A stretch of DNA of 64,000 nucleotides, from NCBI RefSeq assembly GCF_017573505.1, contig NZ_JAGEOJ010000002.1, positions 248,001 through 312,000 on the forward strand, written 5' to 3'. Position 1 is the first letter of the stretch. Each line of letters starts with the position of its first letter. Below, piece after piece: positions 20,082-27,726 of the stretch. The DNA is from Actinomadura barringtoniae. GTDB taxonomy: Bacteria > Actinomycetota > Actinomycetes > Streptosporangiales > Streptosporangiaceae. Below the pieces are notes generated by a model. That model was not told the origin of the DNA. It did no database searches and saw only the letters and a program-made list of their open reading frames with translations. A program made the position numbers and the translations under genes.

Positions 20082-20099
20082 GCTCGTATAGTCCCGCTC

Positions 20100-22289
20100 A
20101 TGGCGACTTTTCTGCAGCGGATCGGCCGGTTCTCCTACCGGCGGCGCATCCTCGTCCTGAGCCTGTGGCTGGTGGTGCTGGCCGCGCTCGGCGGCGCGGC
20201 GGGCGCGTTCTCCGGCAAGACCAGCGACGAGTTCCGCGTGCCGGGCACCGAGGCCCAGGCGACGATGGACAAGATCTCCGGCGCACTCCCCCAGTACGCC
20301 GACTCCTCCGGCCAGGTGGTCTTCGCCGCCGAGCCGGGTGAACGGCTCGACCCCGCCAAGGTGGCCCCGGCCGTTCAGGCGATCGGCAAGGTCGAGGGTG
20401 TGACCGGCGTCCTGGACCCGTTCAAGGCCCACGCGGTCTCCAAGGACGGGCGCATCGCGTTCGCCCAGGTGACCTTCGACCGCAAGACCGACGACCTGAG
20501 CGAGGCGACACGGCAGGCCGTCAAGGACGCCTCCCACGTGCCGGGCGTGCAGGTGGAGTACGGCGGCGACGCGTTCCAGCCGTCCGTCGAGGTGGGCGGC
20601 GGCGAGGTGATCGGTGTGGGCGTCGCGGTGCTCGTGCTGCTCATCACGTTCGGCACGCTCATCGCGGCCGGGCTGCCACTGCTCAGCGCGATCGTCGGCG
20701 TCGGCGTCTCGATCACCGCGCTGATGGCGCTCACCGGCCGGTTCGAGATCATCTCGACCGCGCCCGTGCTGGCCGTCATGATCGGCATGGCCGTCGGCAT
20801 CGACTACGCGCTGTTCATCGTCTCGCGCCACCTCCAGAACCTGCGGAACGGCATGGCCCCCGAGGACGCCGCCGCGCTCGCCAACGGCACCGCGGGCAGC
20901 GCGGTGATCTTCGCCGGTGGAACGGTCGTCGTCGCGCTCGCCGGGCTGACCGTCGCCGGCGTACCGTTCCTGACCGCGATGGGCCTGTCGGCGGCGGGCG
21001 CGGTGGTGGTCGCGATGCTGGTGGCGGTGACCCTGCTGCCCGCGCTGCTCGGCTTCGCCGGCCGCCGCGTCGAACGCCTCCGCATCCCCGGCCTCCGCAT
21101 CCCCGGCCTACGCATCCCCGGCCTACGCCTTCCCGGCCTACGCCTTCCCGGCCTACGCCTTCCCGGCCTCAGCCGCCGCCAGCGCGGTGAGGATGGCAGC
21201 AATACCGGCAACGCCGGTGAACGCTGGGCTCGCTTCGTCGTTCGCCGGCCCTGGGCGGTCCTGGTCGCTGGGCTCTCGGTCCTCGGCGTGCTGGCGATCC
21301 CGGCCACTGACCTGCGGCTCGGCCTTCCGAGCGGCGGCTCGTACGCCGAGGGCACCTCGCCCCGCAAGGCCTACGACCTGATCAGCGACGGCTTCGGGCC
21401 CGGCTTCAACGGCCCGCTCCTCGCCGTCACCGACGTACGCAACGCCCAGCCGGTGGCCCAGAAGCTCGCCACGATGCCCGACGTGGCGACCATCCTCGAG
21501 CCCTCCACCTCAGGCGACACCGCCGTGATCACCGTGATCCCCAAGGGCGGCCCGAACGACGAGTCGACCGAGGACCTGGTCTCCTCGATCCGCGACCTGC
21601 CGGACGTCTCCGTCACCGGAACGGCCGCCGCCAACATCGACATCTCCAAGAAGCTCGGCGACGCCCTGCCTCCGTTCCTCGCCGTGGTCGTCGGGATCTC
21701 GCTGCTGCTCCTGGCCCTGGCGTTCCGTTCGATCCTGGTCCCGATCACGGCGATCGCGGGCTTCCTGCTGAGCATCGCCGCCTCGACCGGCGCGGTCGTG
21801 GCCGTCTACCAGTGGGGCTGGCTGACCGAGATCTTCCCGGTGACCAAGGTCGGTCCGATCGCCAGCTTCCTGCCGATCCTGCTGATCGGCGTGCTGTTCG
21901 GCCTCGCCATGGACTACCAGCTCTTCCTGGTCTCGCGGATGAAGGAGGAGCACGCCCACGGCGCCGACCCGCGCACGGCCGTCGTCACCGGCTTCGGCAA
22001 CGGCGCCCGCGTGGTCACCGCCGCCGCGCTCATCATGATCTCGGTGTTCGGCAGCTTCGCGTTCGGGCACGACCCCGGCGTGCAGCCGATCGGGTTCGCG
22101 CTCGCCGTCGGCGTGCTCGTGGACGCGTTCCTCGTGCGGATGGCGCTGGTCCCGGCCGTGATGGCGCTGCTGGGCCGCGCGGCCTGGTGGTTCCCGCGTT
22201 CCCTCGAACGGGCCGTGCCCAACGTGGACATGGAGGGCACGGCCCTGGAGCGCGACGTGGACCGTCAGCCGGAGCTGGCCTCGCGCTGA
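20100..22289 (+). CDS. MMPL/RND-family exporter with a coding minisatellite
   Basis: A 729-residue transporter with two RND halves, each made of one helix, a large extracellular domain and five helices. GMAVGIDYALFIVSR in the first half and FGLAMDYQLFLVSRMKEEH in the second are the family's G-x-x-x-D-Y signatures, whose Asp lies on the proton path. MMPL proteins of actinobacteria export lipids or hydrophobic compounds. Between the halves the cytoplasmic loop contains six copies of the pentapeptide LRIPG/LRLPG. ATG 20100 gives MATFLQRIGRFSYRRR. It is convergent with an MFS gene and overlaps it by 25 bases. Confidence 0.9.
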   Translation: MATFLQRIGRFSYRRRILVLSLWLVVLAALGGAAGAFSGKTSDEFRVPGTEAQATMDKISGALPQYADSSGQVVFAAEPGERLDPAKVAPAVQAIGKVEGVTGVLDPFKAHAVSKDGRIAFAQVTFDRKTDDLSEATRQAVKDASHVPGVQVEYGGDAFQPSVEVGGGEVIGVGVAVLVLLITFGTLIAAGLPLLSAIVGVGVSITALMALTGRFEIISTAPVLAVMIGMAVGIDYALFIVSRHLQNLRNGMAPEDAAALANGTAGSAVIFAGGTVVVALAGLTVAGVPFLTAMGLSAAGAVVVAMLVAVTLLPALLGFAGRRVERLRIPGLRIPGLRIPGLRLPGLRLPGLRLPGLSRRQRGEDGSNTGNAGERWARFVVRRPWAVLVAGLSVLGVLAIPATDLRLGLPSGGSYAEGTSPRKAYDLISDGFGPGFNGPLLAVTDVRNAQPVAQKLATMPDVATILEPSTSGDTAVITVIPKGGPNDESTEDLVSSIRDLPDVSVTGTAAANIDISKKLGDALPPFLAVVVGISLLLLALAFRSILVPITAIAGFLLSIAASTGAVVAVYQWGWLTEIFPVTKVGPIASFLPILLIGVLFGLAMDYQLFLVSRMKEEHAHGADPRTAVVTGFGNGARVVTAAALIMISVFGSFAFGHDPGVQPIGFALAVGVLVDAFLVRMALVPAVMALLGRAAWWFPRSLERAVPNVDMEGTALERDVDRQPELASR
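21078..21167 (+). repeat. 15-bp tandem repeat, six copies, in frame
   Basis: Six head-to-tail 15-mers (CTCCGCATCCCCGGC, CTACGCATCCCCGGC and CTACGCCTTCCCGGC types, two, one and three copies) encode the LRIPG/LRLPG pentapeptides of the MMPL loop. The sharp change from one unit type to the next points to recent expansion by slippage. The period is a multiple of three, so copy-number change keeps the frame. Confidence 0.9.
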
Positions 22290-23737
22290 CGTACGGGCCC
22301 CGGCTCCGGCTCCGCGGCCGCATCCGCATCCGCATCCGCGGGAGCAGCGGAACCAGCGGGAGCGGCAGGAGCGCCGGAAGCGGTCGTCGTGGCCGGGGAC
22401 AGCAGCGCGGGAAGCGCCGCTGCCAGGGCCACGGCGGCCGCGACCCACATCGCGGGCACGAAGCCGTCGATGAACGAGCCGGGCGAGGCGTAGCTCCCCG
22501 CGTTCGCGAACACCAGCGCGATGATCGCGACGCCGAAGACGCTGCCCAGCTCCCGCATCGCGCTGTTGACGCCCGCCGCGACGCCCGCGTCCTCGTCCGG
22601 CAGCGAGCCGGTGACCAGGTTCGCGACCGTCGGGAAGACCATCGAGATGCCCACGCCCGCGACGATCAGTGGCACGACCAGGCTCCCGTACCCGACCCCG
22701 TCCTCCACGCTCGCCGCCAGCCAGGCGAGGCCGCCCGCCTGCATGAGCACGCCGAGGACCATGAACGGCCTGTTCCCGTACCGGTCCGCCAGCGCGCCCG
22801 CGATCGGCGCGGTGACCATCAGCGTGCCGTTCCACACCAGGATCCGCAGGCCCGCCTGCAGCGGCGAGTAGCCGAGCCCGATCTGGAACAGCTGCGAGAT
22901 GATGAACAGCGATCCGATCAGCGAGACGTTCTGGATGAACGCCACTGCGTTCGCCATCGCGAAGCCGCGCCGCCGGAAGTAGGCGAGCGGCACCATCGGA
23001 TGCCGCGACCGCCGTTCCCACACCAGGAACGCGGCGACCTGCACCGCCCCGGCGGCCAGCGCGCCGATCACCTCGGCGCTGCCCCAGCCGGCCGACGGCG
23101 CCCGCGCGGGCGCCCAGACCAGCGCGAAGACCCCCGCACCCGCCAGGATCAGCCCGACGATGTCCAATTCCGTACGCGCCCCGCGGCTCTCCTTCAGCTT
23201 GAGCGCCGACAGCACGGCGACCGCGAGGCCGACCGGCACGTTCACCCAGAAGATCCACTGCCAGGACAGGCCCTCGGTGATCGCGCCGCCGACCACCGGC
23301 CCGGCCGCGACGCCGAGGCCCGACACGCCGCCCCAGATCCCGATCGCCATCCCGCGCTTCCCGGCGGGGAACGCCTGGGTGATCAGGGTCAGCGTCAGCG
23401 GCAGCACCACGGCCGCGCCCACGCCCTGCACCACGCGCGCGACGATGAGCTGCTCGGCGCTCGTCGACAGCGCCTCCGCGGCCGACGCCAGGCTGAACAC
23501 CGTCAGCCCCGCCACGTACATCCGCCGCCGCCCGAACCGGTCGCCGAGCGCCGCGCCGGTCAGCATCAGGCACGCGAACACCAGGTTGTAGGCGTTGATC
23601 GTCCATTCGAGGTCGGCGAGGCTCGCGCCGAGCTTGGTGCGCAGCACCGGCAGCGCCGTCGCCACGACCACCACGTCGAGCGAGGTGAGGAACACCCCGA
23701 TCGGCGCGAGGACCATGGTCCACTTTCGTTCCGACAT
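22265..23737 (-). CDS. MFS drug:H+ antiporter, DHA2 (EmrB/QacA) type
   Basis: A 490-residue 14-helix transporter. It has SLDVVVVATALPVLRTKLGA in helix 1, ALGDRFGRRRMYV (motif A) and GVSGLGVAAGPVVGGAI (antiporter motif C). The C-terminal 40 residues are an Ala/Pro/Asp-rich tail (DADADAAAEPEPG) encoded in part by a CCGCAT triplicate near 22319-22338. ATG 23737 has GGAG upstream. It lies downstream of an ECF sigma factor gene on the same strand, with an inverted repeat between them. Substrate unknown. Confidence 0.88.
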   Translation of the reverse strand: MSERKWTMVLAPIGVFLTSLDVVVVATALPVLRTKLGASLADLEWTINAYNLVFACLMLTGAALGDRFGRRRMYVAGLTVFSLASAAEALSTSAEQLIVARVVQGVGAAVVLPLTLTLITQAFPAGKRGMAIGIWGGVSGLGVAAGPVVGGAITEGLSWQWIFWVNVPVGLAVAVLSALKLKESRGARTELDIVGLILAGAGVFALVWAPARAPSAGWGSAEVIGALAAGAVQVAAFLVWERRSRHPMVPLAYFRRRGFAMANAVAFIQNVSLIGSLFIISQLFQIGLGYSPLQAGLRILVWNGTLMVTAPIAGALADRYGNRPFMVLGVLMQAGGLAWLAASVEDGVGYGSLVVPLIVAGVGISMVFPTVANLVTGSLPDEDAGVAAGVNSAMRELGSVFGVAIIALVFANAGSYASPGSFIDGFVPAMWVAAAVALAAALPALLSPATTTASGAPAAPAGSAAPADADADAAAEPEPGPVRQREASSG

Positions 23738-23755
23738 CTTCGGCCACTCCGTTTC

Positions 23756-23780
23756 GTCTCAGCCGTCTACTGGTTGAGAC
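23756..23780. promoter_or_regulatory. Inverted repeat upstream of the MFS gene
   Basis: GTCTCAGCC (23756-23764) and GGTTGAGAC (23772-23780) are near-perfect inverted arms (one mismatch) around 7 bases, 18 bases before the MFS start codon and after the sigma factor stop. The position fits an operator controlling the pump. No cognate regulator gene adjoins it. Confidence 0.4.
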
Positions 23781-23802
23781 CCCGGCGGGTGGCGTCGATT
23801 CA

Positions 23803-24765
23803 TCACACCAGCGTCGACGGCAAGCCGAAAATCGCGAAGATCCCTGGATCGAGGAACGCGGTGATGCGCGTGATCCCCCGCGCGGTCACCGTGAGGACCT
23901 GGATGGACTCGGCCTCATGGGTTCCGTCCGGGTTGCGCCGGTACGCCGCGAGCGCGGGCTGCCCATTGGCTGAGACCTGGATCGTCCGGTACCTCGCCTC
24001 TCCGTCGAGGCACTTGGTCTTCAGGAACGCCAGCAGCATCTCGCGGCCCCGGAACCAGGTGGCGAACGGCGGCATCTCCACCACCGCGTCGGAGACCAGC
24101 AGCTCCCGCAGCCCTTCCAGGTCGGCGTTCTCGAACGCCTTGGTGTAGCGGTCGAGCACAGCGCGCACCCCGCTCGGCTCGCTGACCTCCTCCTCGTCCA
24201 CCAGCGACTCGGCGACCTGTGCCCGCGCCCGCTGCAGCAGGCTGTTGACTGCGGCGGGCGTCGTACCGAGCACCTCGGCGACCTCGGCCGCGGGCCACTC
24301 CAGCACCTCACGCATGATCAGGACCGCGCGCTGCCGCGCCGACAGATGCTGCATCGCCGCGACCAGCGCGAGCCGCAGACTTCCCCGCGCCGTGACGACC
24401 GCCGCCGGGTCCGCCGGCTCGGCCACGAACAGCGCGTCCGGAACGGGCTCCAGCCAGCTGATCTCGGGCCGTTCCGCCAGCTCGGCGTGCACGTCGTCAC
24501 TCGGACCGCCCAGCCCCGACGGCAACGGCCTGCGCCCCCGCCGCTCGATCGCCGTCAGGCACCGGTTGGTCGCGATCCTGTAGAGCCAGTTGCGCAGCGA
24601 CGACCGCCCTTGGAAGCCGTCGAACGACCGCCAGGCGCGCAGATAGGTCTCCTGCACCGCGTCCTCGGCATCGTGAACCGACCCCAGCATCCGGTAGCAG
24701 TGCGCCAGCAGCCCCGGCCGGAACGGATCAACGAGCCGGGTGAACTCCTCGTCGGACAACCCCAT
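23803..24765 (-). CDS. ECF sigma factor with C-terminal SnoaL-like domain (SigG/TIGR02960-like)
   Basis: A protein of 320 residues. Sigma region 2 is [33 protein letters not shown] with [16 protein letters not shown]. Region 4 is [40 protein letters not shown]. From residue 200 a SnoaL/NTF2-like domain follows ([21 protein letters not shown] ... [15 protein letters not shown]). This long ECF class has no usual anti-sigma partner; the C-terminal domain is thought to control activity. It is preceded by a small repeat protein gene 44 bases upstream. The promoter target is unknown. Confidence 0.85.
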   Translation of the reverse strand: MGLSDEEFTRLVDPFRPGLLAHCYRMLGSVHDAEDAVQETYLRAWRSFDGFQGRSSLRNWLYRIATNRCLTAIERRGRRPLPSGLGGPSDDVHAELAERPEISWLEPVPDALFVAEPADPAAVVTARGSLRLALVAAMQHLSARQRAVLIMREVLEWPAAEVAEVLGTTPAAVNSLLQRARAQVAESLVDEEEVSEPSGVRAVLDRYTKAFENADLEGLRELLVSDAVVEMPPFATWFRGREMLLAFLKTKCLDGEARYRTIQVSANGQPALAAYRRNPDGTHEAESIQVLTVTARGITRITAFLDPGIFAIFGLPSTLV

Positions 24766-24809
24766 GCCTGTAGAGACCCACGAGCGCCCACGAAGTCATC
24801 GCGCAGCGG

Positions 24810-25064
24810 CTAACCCACGTGGCCGATGTGAATGTCGCCGTTGTTCTCCGCAAGGACATGGCCGACACGCAGGTCGCCGTCGTTCTCCGCGGCCGTATGG
24901 CTGCCGACGTGCAGGGTGCCGTTGGTCGTCGCGGTCGCATGCCCGACGTAGAGGTCACCGTTGGTCGCCGCGAGGGCCACACCGCCGACCGCGATCAAGA
25001 GCAGAACGACCATTACGCCCAGCACCGCCGCCAGCGCGATGATCACAACTTGGCCGACTCTCAT
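24810..25064 (-). CDS. Small membrane-anchored protein with four NGDLxVGH repeats
   Basis: An 84-residue protein that I cannot place in a family. Residues 5-33 form one hydrophobic helix (VVIIALAAVLGVMVVLLLIA). The rest is four units of 13-14 residues: NGDLYVGHATATT, NGTLHVGSHTAAEN, DGDLRVGHVLAEN and NGDIHIGHVG. The alternation of G-D-[LI]-x-[VI]-G-H with a polar turn is what a short beta-solenoid would show, probably outside the membrane. The histidine at the end of each unit is regular and could bind metal. AGGAGAAGGGGG precedes the ATG, which supports real translation. It is directly upstream of the ECF sigma gene on the same strand. Confidence 0.6.
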   Translation of the reverse strand: MRVGQVVIIALAAVLGVMVVLLLIAVGGVALAATNGDLYVGHATATTNGTLHVGSHTAAENDGDLRVGHVLAENNGDIHIGHVG

Positions 25065-25133
25065 GGAACGCCCCCTTCTCCTACCTGTAGGGCGTTCCAT
25101 CCCGTTCCACTCAGGCGATCAGCCGGAGGGCGA

Positions 25134-25517
25134 TCAGCCGGGCGTCGGGCAGTCCTGGTCCTTCAGCTCCTCATAGAAGCCGATCTTCCACTTGATGTGC
25201 TCCTGCTGGGCGCGCAGCACCGCGATCTGCTCGTCGATCCGCTGGTCGTGCGACTGCAGCAGGTCCAGCCGCTCCTGAACGGTCTCGTTGCCGCCCCGCG
25301 CCAGCTCCGAGTAGCGCAGCATCTCGGCGATCGGCATCCCGGTGTCGCGCAGGCAGCGCAGCATTCCCAGCCACGCCAGGTCGCCGTCGCTGAACACACG
25401 CCGCCCGGACGCGTTCCGGGCGATGTCCGACAGCAGCCCGATCTTCTCGTAGTACCGGAGGGTGTCGATGCTGAAGCCGCTCTTCACGGCCGTCTCGCCA
25501 GGAGAGTAGGTGCTCAC
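25134..25517 (-). CDS. MerR-family regulator, AdhR/NmlR-like
   Basis: A 127-residue MerR protein. The winged helix-turn-helix is GETAVKSGFSIDTLRYYEKI with the R-R-V-F-S-D-x-D-L-A-W-L wing, followed by MLRCLRDTGMPIAEMLRYSE and a long dimer helix ending DQRIDEQIAVLRAQQEH. The Cys in MLRCLRDTG sits where AdhR/NmlR-type sensors carry the cysteine that reacts with aldehydes or other electrophiles; metal-binding Cys pairs are missing. The start is GTG 25517. Its own promoter holds the palindrome at 25532-25551, and the same palindrome drives the LLM gene at 55625. Confidence 0.85.
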   Translation of the reverse strand: MSTYSPGETAVKSGFSIDTLRYYEKIGLLSDIARNASGRRVFSDGDLAWLGMLRCLRDTGMPIAEMLRYSELARGGNETVQERLDLLQSHDQRIDEQIAVLRAQQEHIKWKIGFYEELKDQDCPTPG

Positions 25518-25523
25518 GCCCCC

Positions 25524-25554
25524 AGCAAATCACCTGGAGTCCACTCCAGGTCAA
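25524..25554 (-). promoter_or_regulatory. MerR-type promoter/operator of the merR gene
   Basis: Read on the minus strand: -35 TTGACC (25554-25549), a 19-base spacer, then TTTGCT at the -10 position (25529-25524). The spacer region is covered by ACCTGGAGT-GG-ACTCCAGGT (25551-25532, 9-base perfect arms). A 19-base spacer with a central dyad is the hallmark of MerR-activated promoters. Transcription would begin about at the GTG 25517, giving a leaderless mRNA. Confidence 0.75.
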
Positions 25555-26231
25555 TGCGGCCGGGCGGAGTCGGCCGATCCGGGGGCCACCAGGCCGGACT
25601 CGTACGCCAGCACCACGAGCTGGGCGCGGTCGCGCGCCTGCAGCTTGATCATGGCCCGGTTGACGTGGGTCTTCGCCGTCATCGGGCTGATCGCCATGCG
25701 GTCGGCGATCTGGTCGTTCGACAGGCCCTGCGCGACCAGGACGACGGCCTCGCGTTCGCGATTGGTCAGCTCGTTCAGCGCGGCCCCGGCGGCCGGGGTG
25801 AGCGGCTGCGCGACGTACCGGCCGATCAGCATCCTCGTGATCGACGGCGCCAGCAGAGCATCGCCGCGCGCCGCGACCCGCACCGAGTGCAGGAAGTCGT
25901 CCGGCTCGATGTCCTTCACCAGGAACCCGGCGGCCCCGGCGCGCAGCGCGTTGAAGACGTACTCGTCGAGGCCGAAGTTGGTCAGGATCACCACGTGCAC
26001 CCCGGCCAGCTCCGGATCGGCGGCGATCCGCCGGGTCGCCTCGATGCCGTCCATGACCGGCATCTGGATGTCGACGAGCGCGATGTCGGGCCGGTGCTCC
26101 CTGATCAGCTTCAGTCCCGCCCTGCCGTCCGCCGCCTCGGCCACCACCTCAATGTCGTCCTCGGCCTCCAGCAACGCCCGAAACCCGCCCCGCAAAAGCT
26201 GCTGGTCATCGACCAGCACAACCCGAATCAC
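25551..26231 (-). CDS. NarL/FixJ-type response regulator
   Basis: A 226-residue regulator. The receiver domain has VVLVDDQQLLRGG (acidic pocket), phosphorylated Asp in IALVDIQMPVMDGIEA and Lys in GFLVKDIEPDDF. The C-terminal LuxR helix-turn-helix is LTNREREAVVLVAQGLSNDQIADRMAISPMTAKTHVNRAM. GTG 26231 overlaps the stop of the histidine kinase gene (GTGA). The gene end touches the MerR operator. It partners the kinase upstream; the target promoter is probably that of the divergent MMPL gene, by position. Confidence 0.92.
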   Translation of the reverse strand: MIRVVLVDDQQLLRGGFRALLEAEDDIEVVAEAADGRAGLKLIREHRPDIALVDIQMPVMDGIEATRRIAADPELAGVHVVILTNFGLDEYVFNALRAGAAGFLVKDIEPDDFLHSVRVAARGDALLAPSITRMLIGRYVAQPLTPAAGAALNELTNREREAVVLVAQGLSNDQIADRMAISPMTAKTHVNRAMIKLQARDRAQLVVLAYESGLVAPGSADSARPH

Positions 26232-27514
26232 GACGCCTCCCCCACGGGCGCCTCAGACGCCTCCCGCACCAGTGGCTCGCCCCGCTCGGACGGCACGCCC
26301 CGCTCGGACGGCTTGGACGCCTGGGACGGCTCGGCCAGCGGGAATTCGGCTTGGACGCTGAAGCCGCCTTCGCTGCGGGGCTCGGCGCGGAGGCGGCCGC
26401 CGAGGGCGGCGACGCGTTCGCGCATGCCGAGCAGGCCGGTGCCCGGCACGGGGTCGGTGCCCGGCTCGGCCTTGCCGTCGTCGTCGACGCGGATCGTGAG
26501 GGTGCCGGGGCGGTAGTCGATCAGGATGAACGCGCTGTCGGCCGCCGCGTGGCGCGCGGTATTGGTGAGGGACTCCTGAACGATCCGGTAGGCGGCCCTG
26601 TCCACCTCGACAGGCACGGGCACGTCCGGCCGTTCCCCTTCGATCATCAGGGTCGTCTTCAGGCCCGTGCCGCGGGCGCGTTCCACCAGGTCAGGAACGT
26701 GGTCGAGCCCGTGCGACGGCGTACCGCCGGTATTGTCCTCGCGGAGCGTCTCAAGGGTCGCTCGCAGCTCGCGGGTCGCCTCGTGGCTGGCCTCCTGGAT
26801 GGTCACCAGCGCGTCCGGCACCTGCTCGCCCCTCTTGCGGGCCAGGTGAACGGCAACACCGGCCTGCACCTTGATGATCGAGATCTGGTGGGTGAGCGAG
26901 TCGTGCAGCTCCCGCGCGATGTGCAGCCGTTCCTCGCTCGCGCGCAGCCGTGCGGTCTCCTCGCGCGTGCGTTCGGCCTCGTCAGCACGCCGTTCGGCCT
27001 GCCGCAACGCCTCGCCGGCGGCACCCGCGGCCACCAGCCACGCGATCTCGACCGCGCCACGCGCCTGCGTGAAGGCTTCGCTGAGGGACGGGTCCGTCGG
27101 GGAGATCAGCGCCGCGACCGGGAGGGCGGCCAGCAGCACCACGCTCACCGCCACGGTGACGGTCCGGTGGCCCGCCCGTACGGCCGCGTACACCGCGATC
27201 AGGTACGCGACGCCGGGCACATCGAAGCCCGCCGCCTGATACCCCAGCGCGAACACCGCGGTCGCGACCAGCACGACGACCGGCGCCCGGCGTACACCCG
27301 CCAGCGCCAGCCCGCTCGCCAACAGCAGCGCATAGCCGAGCACGTCGACCTCGCTGGTGGAACGGTCCTCGACCAGCGCGGTGAACAGCAGCGTCGCCGC
27401 CACACCGATCGCGATCAGCCAGTTGCCGCTCCTGGACAGCACGCCGGACAGCGCAGTTCTCACGGGCGTCGCACCTCGACCAGCTCTGATGGGTGCACCT
27501 CGACCAGCTCTCAC
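26228..27514 (-). CDS. NarL-type sensor histidine kinase (HisKA_3)
   Basis: About 428 residues from GTG 27514, or 411 from GTG 27463. Five or six membrane helices form the sensor part (NWLIAIGVAATLLFTALV to VVLLAALPVAALIS). Next come a coiled linker (EALRQAERRADEAERTREET), the phospho-acceptor His in IARELHDSLTHQISIIKVQAG and the ATPase motifs YRIVQESLTNTARHA and GTGLLGMRERVAALGG. The Ser/Pro/Glu-rich tail has a repeated PSERG unit. The 5' end lies in a 24-bp tandem repeat that offers the same GGTCGAGGTG ribosome-binding context before more than one GTG, so the start is uncertain. Confidence 0.88.
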   Translation of the reverse strand: MRAGRGAPIRAGRGATPVRTALSGVLSRSGNWLIAIGVAATLLFTALVEDRSTSEVDVLGYALLLASGLALAGVRRAPVVVLVATAVFALGYQAAGFDVPGVAYLIAVYAAVRAGHRTVTVAVSVVLLAALPVAALISPTDPSLSEAFTQARGAVEIAWLVAAGAAGEALRQAERRADEAERTREETARLRASEERLHIARELHDSLTHQISIIKVQAGVAVHLARKRGEQVPDALVTIQEASHEATRELRATLETLREDNTGGTPSHGLDHVPDLVERARGTGLKTTLMIEGERPDVPVPVEVDRAAYRIVQESLTNTARHAAADSAFILIDYRPGTLTIRVDDDGKAEPGTDPVPGTGLLGMRERVAALGGRLRAEPRSEGGFSVQAEFPLAEPSQASKPSERGVPSERGEPLVREASEAPVGEAS

Positions 27515-27565
27515 GGACGCACCTCGACCAGCACTGATGGGCGCAACTCGACCAGCCTCATAGCC
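27471..27565 (-). repeat. 24-bp tandem repeat over the kinase translation start
   Basis: Four units begin GCACCTCGACCAGC (plus strand) at 27471, 27495, 27519 and 27543, the last with GCAACTCGACCAGC and a shortened end. On the coding strand each unit holds GCTGGTCGAGGTGC, a possible ribosome-binding site, followed by an ATC or GTGAGA variant. Since 24 is a multiple of three, changes in copy number lengthen or shorten the kinase N-terminus without breaking the frame. Confidence 0.8.
27511..27561 (-). CDS. Possible 16-codon leader peptide of the kinase operon
   Basis: ATG 27561 opens a 16-residue frame, MRLVELRPSVLVEVRP, whose TGA overlaps the kinase GTG at 27514 (GTGA). The peptide is encoded by the 24-bp repeat and is therefore itself repetitive (LVELRPS, LVEVRP). 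The stop-start overlap would couple kinase translation to it. No strong ribosome-binding site is visible, so this is a weak call. Confidence 0.25.
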   Translation of the reverse strand: MRLVELRPSVLVEVRP

Positions 27566-27619
27566 GCACCCTAACCAGGACTCGCCGCGCGCGACTCCTG
27601 CCCGCGGACGAGCGGCCCG

Positions 27620-27665
27620 CTACCGCACGCGCGGTAGATCCGCCGATTCTGCGGCGCCCGCCGCA
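27620..27665. promoter_or_regulatory. Two inverted repeats in the divergent kinase/MMPL intergenic region
   Basis: CTACCGC-ACGC-GCGGTAG (27620-27637) and TGCGGCG-CC-CGCCGCA (27650-27665) each have 7-base perfect arms. They lie between the kinase start and the MMPL start at 27727, where the operators of the divergent pair are expected. Either may be the response-regulator site; G+C richness makes chance dyads more likely here. Confidence 0.35.
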
Positions 27666-27726
27666 GCGCGAAGTGCGTCCGCCAGGCCGACGACCTAAGC
27701 GGCGACCGGCGACCACGATCGGGCTC

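Noticed and set aside
22319..22338. CCGCAT triplicate as a repeat element
   Set aside because: Only three 6-base units in the Ala/Asp tail of an MFS gene; too short to call a separate feature.
25066..25100. GGAAC-type ECF promoter before the small repeat protein
   Set aside because: GGAAC occurs twice, but no GTT-type -10 lies at the required distance.
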